A stretch of 64,000 nt of DNA from Neorhizobium galegae (GCF_021391675.1 NZ_CP090095.1:2113501-2177500); one strand, 5' to 3'; numbered from the stretch's first letter, positions 28,046 to 36,938 are shown. The notes: a model not told the origin generated them from the letters alone. Numbers and translations are program-made.

Positions 28046-28266
28046 TGAACGAGAAGGTCGAAAACCTGATCTTGGAGCATCTACGTGCCATGCGCGCGGA
28101 CATGCGCAAAATGGCTGACGACATCCATACGCTCCGTGCGGAAATGACCGCGACGCGCGCGCATATGGCTGGTGTCGCAAGTCTTCAGGATCACGACCAC
28201 GGCGATATCGCTGCTATCAAGGTCCGATTGGACCGCATCGAGAATAGATTGGACCTGGTGGATTAA
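28045..28266 (+). CDS. Small coiled-coil protein inside the suf operon
   Basis: 73 residues, starting on the last base of the sufB stop. The sequence is highly charged and alpha-helical (KVENLILEHLRAMRADMRKMADDIHTLRAEM) with a heptad-like pattern, ending IAAIKVRLDRIENRLDLVD. Similar short coiled-coil proteins are common in rhizobial genomes as stand-alone ORFs of unknown function; I do not recognise a named family here. Its position between sufB and sufC is unusual, as standard suf operons lack it. Confidence 0.75.
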   Translation: MNEKVENLILEHLRAMRADMRKMADDIHTLRAEMTATRAHMAGVASLQDHDHGDIAAIKVRLDRIENRLDLVD

Positions 28267-28305
28267 CTCCTCCCCGGCTCCCCATGAAAATCGAAAGACG
28301 AGATC

Positions 28306-29061
28306 ATGCTTGAGATCAAGAACCTGCACGCCCGTATCGCCGAAGACGGCACCGAAATCATCCGCGGCCTGAACCTCACCGTAAAGGCCGGCGAAGTTGC
28401 TGCCATCATGGGCCCGAACGGTTCCGGCAAGTCGACGCTGTCCTATATCCTCGCAGGCCGCCAGGATTACGAAGTCACCGAGGGCGACATTCTCTATAAC
28501 GGCGAGAGCATTCTGGAACTCGACCCGGCCGAGCGTGCGTCCAAGGGCATCTTCCTCGCCTTCCAGTATCCGCTCGAAATTCCGGGCGTCGCCACCATGC
28601 AGTTCCTCAAGGTCGCGATGAACGAGCAGCGCAAGGCGCGCGGCGAAGCGGAACTGACGACGCCGGACTTCATCCGCCGCGTCAAGGATGCCGCCGAAAA
28701 GCTGAAGATCGACCAGGCGATGCTGCGTCGTCCGCTGAACGTCGGTTTCTCCGGCGGCGAGAAGAAGCGCGCCGAGATCCTGCAGATGGCGCTGCTCGAG
28801 CCAAAACTTTGCATCCTCGACGAAACCGACAGCGGCCTCGACATCGATGCGCTGAAGATCGTCGCCGACGGCGTCAACGCGCTGAAATCGCCGGATCGCG
28901 CCACGATCGTCATCACCCACTACCAGCGCCTGCTCGATTACATCGTGCCGGACACGGTCCACGTTCTCTACAAGGGCCAGATCATCCGCTCCGGCGACAA
29001 GGCGCTTGCGCTTGAGCTGGAAGAGAACGGCTATGCCGATATCATCGGGGAAGCGGCTTAA
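28306..29061 (+). CDS. sufC: Fe-S cluster assembly ATPase SufC
   Basis: 251 residues. It is the ABC-type ATPase of the SufBCD scaffold, with Walker A GPNGSGKST, the ABC signature GFSGGEKKR and Walker B CILDETDSGLD. It has the typical SufC C-terminus, LYKGQIIRSGDKALALELEENGYADI. It lies 39 bp after the small coiled-coil gene and 24 bp before sufD. Confidence 0.97.
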   Translation: MLEIKNLHARIAEDGTEIIRGLNLTVKAGEVAAIMGPNGSGKSTLSYILAGRQDYEVTEGDILYNGESILELDPAERASKGIFLAFQYPLEIPGVATMQFLKVAMNEQRKARGEAELTTPDFIRRVKDAAEKLKIDQAMLRRPLNVGFSGGEKKRAEILQMALLEPKLCILDETDSGLDIDALKIVADGVNALKSPDRATIVITHYQRLLDYIVPDTVHVLYKGQIIRSGDKALALELEENGYADIIGEAA

Positions 29062-29085
29062 GCGGCCCCAGGGAAGGATGTTGTC

Positions 29086-30360
29086 ATGAACATGCAGACG
29101 ACAAGCCGTCTCACGGCTGCCGAAACCGCGTTGGTCGAAGCTTTCGGCGCCCAGATCGGCGAACTGCCGGGCAATGGCGCCGTCATCGGCACACGGGATC
29201 GGCTTCTGGACGAGCTCAAGAAGGCCGGCCTGCCGACCCGCCGCGTCGAGGCCTGGCATTATACCGACCTCAAGAACCTGCTGCGCAGCGTCCCCGACGT
29301 GACGCTGGTTTCCGCCATCGATCCGATCGCGCCTCTGGTCGAGGGCTCTAAGGTCCTTTCGATCCTGCAGGGTGCTGCCGATGCGAAGGCCGCCGTTGAC
29401 GGCGTCGAGATCGCGCTCTTCAAGGACAGGCTCGCCGATGGTTCGGCCGCTGCCGGTCTGACGGCGCTCGACAAGGATGACGCGATCGGCCGCATCAACG
29501 GCAGTTTCGTGCGCGATGGTTATGCGATCACGGTTCCGGCCGATACGGAATTGGACGCGCCGATCGAACTGCAGGCCCTGCATGCCGCGGGCCAGGTCCA
29601 TACGCGCTTCGCGGTTTCGTTCGGGGCCGCATCCAGGGCGACGATCATCGAACGTCACCGGTCGGTGACGGAAGATGCCGCGCTCGTGTCCTCGATCAGT
29701 GACATCACGCTGGAAGACGGCGCCGATATCACCTGGATCATCCTGCAGACTCAAGGCGCGGCTGACACCCATCTTGGCCAGATCCGCGTCCAGCTCGGCA
29801 CCGATGCCAAGCTGCGCCTTTTCGTCATCAATGCCGGCGGAAAGCTGGTGCGCCAGGAACTGCGGATCGACGTGGCAGGCGAGGGCGCCGAACTGACGCT
29901 GCGTGGCGTCAACCTGCTCGGCGCCGAAAGCCACACGGATGTCACGCTGGTTCTCGGCCACAACGTGCCGAACACCAATTCGACGGAAATCATCCGCAAC
30001 GTCGTGTTCGACCGCGCCAACGGCGTCTTCCAGGGCATGATCCGGGTCGCTCCGGATGCCCAGAAAACCGATGCCAAGATGTCCTGCAATACGTTGCTTC
30101 TGACAGACGATGGCGGGTTCTCGGCCAAGCCCGAGCTCGAAATCTTCGCCGACGACGTCGTCTGCGGCCATGGCGCGACGGTTGCCGATATCGAAAGCAG
30201 CCACCTCTTCTATCTGATGGCGCGCGGCGTTCCGGAAAACAAGGCACGGGCCATGCTGGTCAACGCCTTCGTCGCCGAGATCGTCGAGGAACTCGAAGAA
30301 GAAAAGCTGGTCGAAGCGCTGGAAGGCGTCATTTCGGCCTGGCTTGAAAGACACGCCTGA
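29086..30360 (+). CDS. sufD: Fe-S cluster assembly protein SufD
   Basis: 424 residues. SufD pairs with SufB on the scaffold. It is recognised by the C-terminal block SCNTLLLTDDGGFSAKPELEIFADDVVCGHGATV, the SHLFYLMARGVPENKARAMLVNAFV segment and the N-terminal GLPTRRVEAWHYTDLKNLL. Order after sufC fits the family, and sufS follows 13 bp downstream. Confidence 0.96.
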   Translation: MNMQTTSRLTAAETALVEAFGAQIGELPGNGAVIGTRDRLLDELKKAGLPTRRVEAWHYTDLKNLLRSVPDVTLVSAIDPIAPLVEGSKVLSILQGAADAKAAVDGVEIALFKDRLADGSAAAGLTALDKDDAIGRINGSFVRDGYAITVPADTELDAPIELQALHAAGQVHTRFAVSFGAASRATIIERHRSVTEDAALVSSISDITLEDGADITWIILQTQGAADTHLGQIRVQLGTDAKLRLFVINAGGKLVRQELRIDVAGEGAELTLRGVNLLGAESHTDVTLVLGHNVPNTNSTEIIRNVVFDRANGVFQGMIRVAPDAQKTDAKMSCNTLLLTDDGGFSAKPELEIFADDVVCGHGATVADIESSHLFYLMARGVPENKARAMLVNAFVAEIVEELEEEKLVEALEGVISAWLERHA

Positions 30361-30373
30361 TAAGGGGCTTGAT

Positions 30374-31615
30374 ATGGACCAGAGTGCACCCTCGACGACC
30401 TACGATGTGGAAGCGATCCGCCGGGATTTTCCGATCCTGTCGACGATGGTGCACGGCAAACCGCTGGTCTATCTCGACAACGGCGCCTCGGCCCAGAAGC
30501 CGCAGGTGGTGATCGACGCGATCAGCCACGCCTATTCCAGCGAATATGCGAACGTCCATCGCGGCCTGCATTTTCTCTCGAATGCGGCGACCGAAGCCTA
30601 TGAGGCGTCGCGCGAAAAGGTGCGCCGGTTCCTGAATGCCGGTTCGGTAGACGAGATCGTCTTCACCAAGAACTCGACCGAGGCGATCAACACGGTCGCC
30701 TACGGCTGGGGCATGCCGAATATCGGTGCCGACGACGAGATCGTCGTGACGATCATGGAGCACCATTCCAACATCGTGCCCTGGCATTTCATCCGCGAGC
30801 GGCAGGGCGCCAAGCTGGTCTGGGTGCCGGTCGACGACGAGGGTGCCTTCCATATCGAGGATTTTGAAAAGTCTCTTACCGAAAAGACCAAGCTCGTCGC
30901 CATCACCCATATGTCGAACGCGCTCGGCACGGTGGTTCCGGTCAAGGAAATCTGCCGCATCGCCCATGAGCGCGGCATCCCGGTTCTGATCGACGGCAGC
31001 CAGGGCGCCGTGCACATGCCGGTGGATGTCCGCGACATCGATTGCGACTGGTACGTGATGACCGGCCATAAGCTTTACGGCCCGTCCGGCATTGGCGTGC
31101 TGTATGGCAAGTCGGACCGGTTGAGAGAGATGCGGCCGTTCCAGGGCGGCGGCGAGATGATCGTCGATGTCACGGAAGATATCGTCACGTATAACGACCC
31201 GCCGCACCGTTTCGAAGCGGGTACGCCGCCGATCGTCCAGGCGATCGGGCTCGGTTATGCGCTCGACTACATGGACAAGATCGGCCGCGCCGCGATCGCC
31301 CGCCACGAGGCGGATCTCGCCGCTTACGCCGCGGAACGCCTGCGCGCCATCAACTCGCTGAGGATCATCGGCAATGCGCCGGGCAAGGGCGGAATCTTCT
31401 CCTTCGAACTTGCTGGCATCCATGCCCATGATGTCTCGATGGTGATCGACCGCAAGGGCGTGGCGGTCCGCGCCGGCACCCATTGCGCCATGCCGCTCTT
31501 GAAGCGGTTCGGCGTCACCTCCACATGCAGGGCATCGTTCGGCATGTATAATACCCGTGCCGAAGTGGATGCGCTGGCCGATGCGCTCGACTACGCGCGA
31601 AATTTCTTTGCTTGA
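30374..31615 (+). CDS. sufS: Cysteine desulfurase SufS
   Basis: 413 residues from the ATG at 30374. It is the SufS-type desulfurase: the PLP Lys is in MTGHKLYGPSGIGVLYG and the catalytic Cys in VRAGTHCAMPLL. The N-terminal region IRRDFPILSTMVHGKPLVYLDNGASAQKP is family-typical. The start at 30374 was preferred to 30344, since the upstream extension overlaps the sufD end. It is the second desulfurase of this operon. Confidence 0.95.
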   Translation: MDQSAPSTTYDVEAIRRDFPILSTMVHGKPLVYLDNGASAQKPQVVIDAISHAYSSEYANVHRGLHFLSNAATEAYEASREKVRRFLNAGSVDEIVFTKNSTEAINTVAYGWGMPNIGADDEIVVTIMEHHSNIVPWHFIRERQGAKLVWVPVDDEGAFHIEDFEKSLTEKTKLVAITHMSNALGTVVPVKEICRIAHERGIPVLIDGSQGAVHMPVDVRDIDCDWYVMTGHKLYGPSGIGVLYGKSDRLREMRPFQGGGEMIVDVTEDIVTYNDPPHRFEAGTPPIVQAIGLGYALDYMDKIGRAAIARHEADLAAYAAERLRAINSLRIIGNAPGKGGIFSFELAGIHAHDVSMVIDRKGVAVRAGTHCAMPLLKRFGVTSTCRASFGMYNTRAEVDALADALDYARNFFA

Positions 31616-31626
31616 GGACTATTGCC

Positions 31627-32007
31627 ATGGCCGCCGATGAAACGGAATTGAAGTGGGATGCCCGCGAAGGACTGATCCAATCCGCCATCCCGGCCGATGA
31701 GTTGGCGCGACTGAGCGACGACGTGATCGGAGCGCTGAAAACGGTCTATGATCCGGAAATCCCTGCCGACATCTTCGAACTCGGTCTGATCTACAAGATC
31801 GACATCGAGGACGACCGCATGGTGAAGATCATGATGACGCTGACGGCACCCGGCTGCCCGGTCGCCGGCGAAATGCCGGGCTGGGTGGAAAATGCCGTCG
31901 GCGCCGTCGAAGGCGTGTCCGGCGTCGAAGTCGAGATGACCTTCGATCCGCCGTGGACGCCGGAGCGCATGTCCGAAGAGGCCCAGGTGGCTGTCGGCTG
32001 GTATTGA
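31627..32007 (+). CDS. sufT: SufT-type (DUF59/MIP18) Fe-S maturation protein
   Basis: 126 residues from the ATG at 31627. It is a DUF59 protein: AL(K)TVYDPEIPADIFELGLIYKIDIEDD, MTLTAPGCPVAGEMP and EMTFDPPWTPERMSEEAQV, ending in GWY. Family members help Fe-S cluster delivery to client proteins. It sits 11 bp after sufS. A 77-bp gap then precedes sufA. Confidence 0.93.
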   Translation: MAADETELKWDAREGLIQSAIPADELARLSDDVIGALKTVYDPEIPADIFELGLIYKIDIEDDRMVKIMMTLTAPGCPVAGEMPGWVENAVGAVEGVSGVEVEMTFDPPWTPERMSEEAQVAVGWY

Positions 32008-32084
32008 TCGGTTAATCGGTCGGTACTACATTTGAATCGTGAAACACCGGACCTTGAATCCGTGTGCGGAAGGAGAATGAGCCC

Positions 32085-32474
32085 ATGGGCTTCGCCATTA
32101 TGACCATGACCGATGCCGCCGCGACCCGCGTCAAGCAGCTCGTCGCCAATTCCGGACCGGAGGCCAAGGGCCTGCGTGTCGGGATCAAGAAGGGCGGCTG
32201 CGCCGGCATGGAATACACGGTCGATCTCGTCGCCGAACCCAATGCCAAGGACGACAGGATCGAGCACGACGGCGCGAGCGTCTGGATCGAGCCTTCCGCC
32301 GTGCTTTATCTCCTCGGCACCCAGATGGATTTCGAAGTCACGCAGATGCGTTCGGGCTTCACCTTCGTCAATCCAAACCAGACGTCTGCCTGCGGCTGCG
32401 GCGAGTCGGTCGAGCTGAAGCCTGCGGATCTCGCTGCGCTCGCAAAGCAGCGCGAAGCCGAAGTCCACGCCTGA
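32085..32474 (+). CDS. sufA: Fe-S cluster carrier SufA/IscA-type
   Basis: 129 residues from the ATG at 32085, preceded by AAGGAGA. The HesB/IscA family cysteines are in KKGGCAGMEY and in the C-terminal SACGCGESV. The family carries Fe-S clusters from scaffold to target. It is the last gene of the suf operon; a convergent GntR regulator begins 5 bp later. Confidence 0.95.
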   Translation: MGFAIMTMTDAAATRVKQLVANSGPEAKGLRVGIKKGGCAGMEYTVDLVAEPNAKDDRIEHDGASVWIEPSAVLYLLGTQMDFEVTQMRSGFTFVNPNQTSACGCGESVELKPADLAALAKQREAEVHA

Positions 32475-32479
32475 TTACC

Positions 32480-33103
32480 TTATGAATTCGTCATATAGTC
32501 GAGGAGCGTCTCCATCGCTCTTCGCGCAGCGTCGACGTCGCCCGCACGGATGGCGCGGATAACGGCGACATGCTGGGTCACCGCCTGATCCAGCCGTTCG
32601 ATAGAGGCCGTCGAAAACCACCGCCGCCGCGTATGGGTCTGGAGCGGTGCCAGCGCCGAGGTCAGGAACCGGTTGGGGCAGGCCTCCTCAAGGGCTTCGT
32701 CGAAACGCTTGTCGGCATCCAGGAAGCCGTGAATGTCACCGGTCGCCGCTGCGGCACCCATTGCTTTGGCGCAGTCGAGCAGGGCGCTGCGTTGCTCATC
32801 GCTGGCATGTTCCGCCACCAAGGCTGCTGCAACCGGTTCGAGCTGGCGCCGCACCTGCATGATGCTGTCGTGGTCGCTCTCGATGATCTCGGTGACCTGC
32901 AGCCCGACGCGCGGGCGCACCCGCATCAATCCCTGCCATTCGAGTTTCTGGATCGCTTCGCGCACTGGCGTGCGGCCTTGGCCCGCAAGGCCGATGAGCT
33001 GCTTTTCCGTAACCAGCGCGCCGGGCGGCAGCTTCATGGTGACGATCAGGGTTTCAAGCCGACGGTAGGCCTGTCTGCTGAGCAATTCTGCTTCGGCTGC
33101 CAT
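32480..33103 (-). CDS. GntR-family (FCD-type) transcriptional regulator
   Basis: 207 residues from the ATG at 33103, which has GAGAGGA at good spacing. An N-terminal winged helix (AYRRLETLIVTMKLPPGALVTEKQL, TPVREAIQKLEWQGLMRV) leads to an FCD ligand domain (MQVRRQLEPVAAALVAEHAS and THRRRWFST-type, with a metal-type RLDQAVTQHVAVIRAI His). Two matching palindromes lie in its upstream region, implying autoregulation. It is downstream of, and in the same direction as, the MacAB-like genes. Its ligand is unknown. Confidence 0.92.
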   Translation of the reverse strand: MAAEAELLSRQAYRRLETLIVTMKLPPGALVTEKQLIGLAGQGRTPVREAIQKLEWQGLMRVRPRVGLQVTEIIESDHDSIMQVRRQLEPVAAALVAEHASDEQRSALLDCAKAMGAAAATGDIHGFLDADKRFDEALEEACPNRFLTSALAPLQTHTRRRWFSTASIERLDQAVTQHVAVIRAIRAGDVDAARRAMETLLDYMTNS

Positions 33104-33114
33104 GGTGATCCTCT

Positions 33115-33173
33115 CTGATATATCAGAAAGTGACATGTCGCATTTGGAATGGCAAGCCGAGTTGATATATCAG
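33115..33173. promoter_or_regulatory. Twin TGATATATCA operators of the GntR regulator
   Basis: Two perfect TGATATATCA palindromes occur at 33116-33125 and 33163-33172 (CTGATATATCAG for the first), centres 47 bp apart. The first is about 13 bp upstream of the GntR ATG at 33103. AT-rich palindromes of this kind are typical operators of FCD-type GntR proteins. A weak promoter could lie between them, so repression by looping is plausible. Confidence 0.6.
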
Positions 33174-33226
33174 TCTGCAGTATACAGTTGTTCGTCGGCG
33201 CCCCTGGCGGCCAGAGGCCGCTTTGC

Positions 33227-34432
33227 TCATTCGTGGCGGAGCGCTTCGATCGGATTGAGCTGCGCCGCGCGCCGGGCCGGGAAATACCCGAACACCATGC
33301 CGATCGCCGCCGAGAAGGCGAAAGCAAGCAGGATGATTGTCGGGCTGGCGACGAAGGGCACGCCGAGGAAGCTGACGACGCCATAGGCAAGCGCAAGGCC
33401 GGCAATGATGCCGCTGACGCCGCCGAAGATCGACAGCATCACCGCTTCGACGAGGAACTGCGTCAGCACCTGCCGCTCAAGGGCGCCGATCGCCAGGCGA
33501 ATGCCGATCTCGCGGGTGCGTTCGGTGACCGAAACCAGCATGATGTTCATGATGCCGATGCCGCCGACCAGCAGGCTCACGGCCGCGACAGCGCCGAGCA
33601 GGCCGGTCAGCAGCACCGTCGTGCCGGTCATCGCGGCGGCGATCTGCGACATGTCGTTGACCGAGAAGTCATCCTCGCGGCCGATGGCGATCCTGCGCCG
33701 TTCGCGCAGCAGGCTTTCGACGTCCGACTGGACTTTTGTGGTCGCCACGCCGTCCTGCGCCGACAGGATGATGCTGCTGATCGTCGTCGTGCCGCCGATC
33801 CGCCGCTGGTGCAGTTTCAAGGGCATGATGACCGTGTCGTCCTGGTCGTCGCCCATGCCCGACTGGCCCTTGACGGCGAGCACGCCGACCACCGGGCAGG
33901 CGACATTGCTGACGCGGATATTCTGTCCGACCGGGTTGGCCGCGCCGAAGAGTTCCTTGCGCACGGTCTCGCCGATGATGCAGGCAGCCTGGCTGCCGCG
34001 GTCCTCGTTGGCGAGGAACGACCGGCCGAGCGAGAGGTCCCAATCCTGGGCAATGAGATAATCGTTGTTGGTGCCGATCACGCTCGACGAATGATTGGCG
34101 CCTCCTGCAATCACGGTCGCCGTGCCGCGGTTCACGGGCGCCACTGCGCGAAGCCCGGTCACCTGTTCCTGGATCGCCAGGACATCCTTGTCGTTGAAGC
34201 GCTTGGCCTCGCTGCTGGCGCGTCCCGGTCCCCATTGACCCGGACGGACGAACAGCGTGTTGGTGCCGAGGCGAGAAAGTTCGGCCTGCACCTTCGCCGT
34301 CGTGCCGTTGCCGACCGTCACCATGGCGATGACCGCTGCCACGCCGATGACCACGCCGAGCACGGTGAGGAAGGAACGCAGCATGTTGCGGCTGATCGCC
34401 CGCCACGCCAGTTTCGCCGTCTCAAAGAACAT
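33227..34432 (-). CDS. MacB-like ABC transporter permease
   Basis: 401 residues with the MacB topology: an N-terminal transmembrane helix (LRSFLTVLGVVIGVAAVIAMV), a periplasmic region (about 60-270), and three further helices near the C-terminus (LLGAVAAVSLLVGGIGIMNIMLV, FGGVSGIIAGLALAYGVV, IILLAFAFSAAIGMVFGYF) ending FPARRAAQLNPIEALRHE. It overlaps the ATPase gene by 11 bp. MacAB-type systems export macrolides, peptides or siderophores through an outer membrane TolC channel; the substrate here is not known. Confidence 0.92.
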   Translation of the reverse strand: MFFETAKLAWRAISRNMLRSFLTVLGVVIGVAAVIAMVTVGNGTTAKVQAELSRLGTNTLFVRPGQWGPGRASSEAKRFNDKDVLAIQEQVTGLRAVAPVNRGTATVIAGGANHSSSVIGTNNDYLIAQDWDLSLGRSFLANEDRGSQAACIIGETVRKELFGAANPVGQNIRVSNVACPVVGVLAVKGQSGMGDDQDDTVIMPLKLHQRRIGGTTTISSIILSAQDGVATTKVQSDVESLLRERRRIAIGREDDFSVNDMSQIAAAMTGTTVLLTGLLGAVAAVSLLVGGIGIMNIMLVSVTERTREIGIRLAIGALERQVLTQFLVEAVMLSIFGGVSGIIAGLALAYGVVSFLGVPFVASPTIILLAFAFSAAIGMVFGYFPARRAAQLNPIEALRHE

Positions 34433-35138
34433 GGTCGTGCTCCTTCACCTGCGCCTGATCGGAGGCGAGGCGTCCGTCGACGAAGCGCAGGAGCCGCTTG
34501 CCATAGGCAGCGATATCCTCCTCATGGGTGACCATGATCACGGTAATGCCGTTGTCGCGATTGAGCCGGGTGATCAATTCCATGATCTCGGCGCTGGTTT
34601 TGGTGTCGAGATTGCCGGTCGGTTCGTCGGCGAGCAGCACGGCGGGATCGGTGACGATGGCACGCGCGATCGCCACGCGCTGCTGCTGGCCGCCCGACAG
34701 TTCCTGGGTCGTGTGGCCCTCGCGCCCCTTGAGGCCCACCTGTTCCAGCGCGATGAGTGCGCGCTTGCGCCGCTCGCGGTGATCCATGCCGCGATAGACG
34801 AGCGGCAGTTCGACATTCTCGACCGCGGATGTGCGGGCAAGCAGGTTGAACCCCTGGAAGACGAAGCCGAGCATGTGACGCCGCAGCAGCGTCAGCTGCG
34901 CGCGGTCGAAGCCGCTCGTCGGAATGCCCTGGAACAGATATTCACCGGATGAGGGCATGTCGAGCCCGCCGATGATGTTCATTGCAGTGGACTTGCCGGA
35001 ACCGGACGGCCCCATGATCGATACGAACTCGCCCGCCGTGATCGACAGGTCGATATGATCGAGAGCACGGATCGTCGCTTCGCCGTGCCCGTAGAACTTC
35101 GAGACCTGTCTGAAGGCGATGATGGGAGGGAGCGGCAT
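34422..35138 (-). CDS. MacB-like ABC transporter ATPase
   Basis: 238 residues from the ATG at 35138, preceded by GAGGAGGG. Walker A GPSGSGKST, ABC signature LSGGQQQRVAIARA and Walker B VLLADEPTGNLD are intact. In this group the ATPase and permease are separate chains, unlike E. coli MacB where they are fused. It overlaps the permease by 11 bp and follows the membrane-fusion protein after 11 bp. Confidence 0.93.
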   Translation of the reverse strand: MPLPPIIAFRQVSKFYGHGEATIRALDHIDLSITAGEFVSIMGPSGSGKSTAMNIIGGLDMPSSGEYLFQGIPTSGFDRAQLTLLRRHMLGFVFQGFNLLARTSAVENVELPLVYRGMDHRERRKRALIALEQVGLKGREGHTTQELSGGQQQRVAIARAIVTDPAVLLADEPTGNLDTKTSAEIMELITRLNRDNGITVIMVTHEEDIAAYGKRLLRFVDGRLASDQAQVKEHDHVL

Positions 35139-35149
35139 CAAAACCCTCC

Positions 35150-36436
35150 TCAGCTCGCGCGGGCGACGGCGTCCGTGATCAGCAGATCGCCTTGCTTGAC
35201 CTCGCCGGATTTCAGCACGGTGAACTGTCCGTCGGTCGGGCCGGTCTCGACCTGAACCCGTGTCGGCACGCCGGCGCGCAAGACCCAGACGGCACGGCCT
35301 GCACTCGAGGTACTGTCGCCACCGCGATTGCCGCGCGGACGGGGCGGTGCGAAGAGCCGGGTGAGGAAATTGCCGCGGCTGCGCGCCGTCGTCGGCGGCG
35401 AGTAGCGCAGCGCCGCGTTCGGCACGAGGAGCGCGTCGGTGACCGATTGCACGGTGATGTCCGCAGTTGCCGTCATGCCGGGACGCAGCAGCAGATCGGC
35501 GTTGTCGACCGTCAGGATTGCCTTGTAGGTGACGACGTTGGAGACGGTTTCGGAGGCGAAGCGCACCGCCTGGATGGTGGCCGGAAAGTTGCGATCGGGA
35601 TAGGCGTCGACCGAGAATTTCGCCGACTGGCCTTCCTGGACGTGGCCGACATCCGCCTCGTCGACGGCGACCTGCAGTTCCATGCGCTTCAGGTCGCCGG
35701 CGATGGTGAAGAGCACCGGCGCATTGAGCGAGGATGCGACAGTGGCGCCCGGATCCACGTCGCGGGTCAGCACGATTCCATCGATCGGCGAAACGATCCT
35801 GAGCTTCAGAAGGTTGAGCTCCGAGAGCCGCAGATTGGCTTCGGCGGAAAGAACCGACGCCTCGTTGACGGCCTTGGTGGCGAGTGCCGAATCATAGGTG
35901 AATTTCGCGGCGTCGAGCTCTTGCTGGGTGGAAATGCGGTTGCTGACGAGACCGGTCAGGCGGTCGAAGGAGTTTTTGGCCGAGGCGGCTTCCGCTTCGG
36001 CCTTCAGCACGTTGGCCCTTGCCGAAGCGAGCTGGGCGCGGGCGCTCTGAACGTCCGCTTCCTGCTTGTTGGTGTCGAGTTCGGCGAGCACATCGCCCTG
36101 CTTGACGGCGCTATTATAGCTGACATGGACCTTGCGGACGGTGCCGGACAGTTCGCTCGATATGTCCACCTGATCGGTCGGCTGGACCGAGCCGGTCGCC
36201 GTGACGATGACCGAGAGGCCGCCGCGCTTTGCCGGCTGGGTGGTGTAGTCGTAGCGTGGGCCGCTGCTGCCGAAATAGCTGTAGGCGCCTGCCGCGGCGG
36301 CAACGACAACGATAAGGACCGTCGGCCAGACCCAGCGGCGCTTCTTGCGCTGGTTTCCCGAAGTGGCCAGGATCGCGGCGAGATCGGGCGTGCCGCTGGT
36401 CTTTGTTGCCGGGTCGGGGGTGTTCTGCACGTTCAA
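35150..36436 (-). CDS. MacA-like periplasmic adaptor (membrane fusion protein)
   Basis: About 428 residues from a TTG at 36436, chosen because AAAGGAC lies 7 bp upstream; a TTG at 36466 is also open. One transmembrane segment (VWPTVLIVVVAAAAGAYSYF) is followed by the biotinyl-lipoyl segment GSVQPTDQVDISSELSGTVRKVHVSYN, a coiled-coil hairpin (about 115-190), and a beta-barrel region (VDEADVGHVQEGQSAKF). It acts as the adaptor between the inner-membrane ABC pump and an outer-membrane channel. Confidence 0.9.
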   Translation of the reverse strand: MNVQNTPDPATKTSGTPDLAAILATSGNQRKKRRWVWPTVLIVVVAAAAGAYSYFGSSGPRYDYTTQPAKRGGLSVIVTATGSVQPTDQVDISSELSGTVRKVHVSYNSAVKQGDVLAELDTNKQEADVQSARAQLASARANVLKAEAEAASAKNSFDRLTGLVSNRISTQQELDAAKFTYDSALATKAVNEASVLSAEANLRLSELNLLKLRIVSPIDGIVLTRDVDPGATVASSLNAPVLFTIAGDLKRMELQVAVDEADVGHVQEGQSAKFSVDAYPDRNFPATIQAVRFASETVSNVVTYKAILTVDNADLLLRPGMTATADITVQSVTDALLVPNAALRYSPPTTARSRGNFLTRLFAPPRPRGNRGGDSTSSAGRAVWVLRAGVPTRVQVETGPTDGQFTVLKSGEVKQGDLLITDAVARAS

Positions 36437-36466
36437 CGGTCTGTCCTTTGCTGGGGTGCGATACAA

Positions 36467-36938
36467 CCGGGACTAAATCTCCCGCAGCGCCGTCCTGCGG
36501 CGTAAATCCGCCGGAAGCATGGTCGCTGGACGGAATTCTTCTGCTCTCTCAATGACATAAAACCGGAATCGATAAAACTTAAATATCGGTAACCTGGGGA
36601 GTGAAGGAATAATTGCCGCTTCGTCCTGCATTGAAGGCCTGATAGTAGTAATGGAGCGTAAAAATAAGGGTGTTCTTTCAGTATTGCTGTTAGAAAAGTC
36701 TCTATTTTGGCTTGCGCTTTCGCAGCTATTCTGACGACCCGCGGCGCCTGCCACGCCGCTGATGATCTTGTGTTCACCCTGACCAATAAAACCCAAGGCA
36801 CACTCGACCGGAGGGCGTGGACAGCAGTTCCGGACGTTCCTCGCGAGTGGCCTGTTTTGTGAAAGCCTCGCATTTTCGAAGAGCATGCATCGATATCCCC
36901 GTTCATGCGTTGTCGAAACGCAGAAAAGGAAATTTCCC
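36467..36938. other. Gene-poor, low-GC region with one possible broken reading frame
   Basis: About 470 bp of lower GC than its surroundings between the MacA-like adaptor (-) and the DUF2171 gene (+). The long minus-strand frames here lack a recognisable motif. One plus-strand fragment resembling a short secreted protein (36683-36862) is described separately. Otherwise I see nothing in it. Confidence 0.5.
36683..36862 (+). pseudogene. Possible remnant of a small secreted protein gene
   Basis: The plus frame reads IAVRKVSILACAFAAIL, then a signal-peptide-like stretch and ACHAADDLVFTLTNKTQGTLD, followed by an unlike tail and a stop. The ADD-LVFTLTN-type start of the mature part resembles small rhizobial secreted proteins of unknown function, which are normally longer. 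There is no in-frame ATG or GTG, only ATT or TTG. It could be a decayed gene or chance; no alignment was possible. Confidence 0.3.

Noticed and set aside
26612..28180. 522-codon minus frame opposite sufB
   Set aside because: SufB on the plus strand is unequivocal.
28081..30354. 757-codon minus frame opposite sufC and sufD
   Set aside because: Entirely antisense of two recognised suf genes and without any motif.
25262..32474. suf region as a new Fe-S system
   Set aside because: All main components match the known rhizobial suf operon; only the small coiled-coil ORF and the operator layout are unusual.
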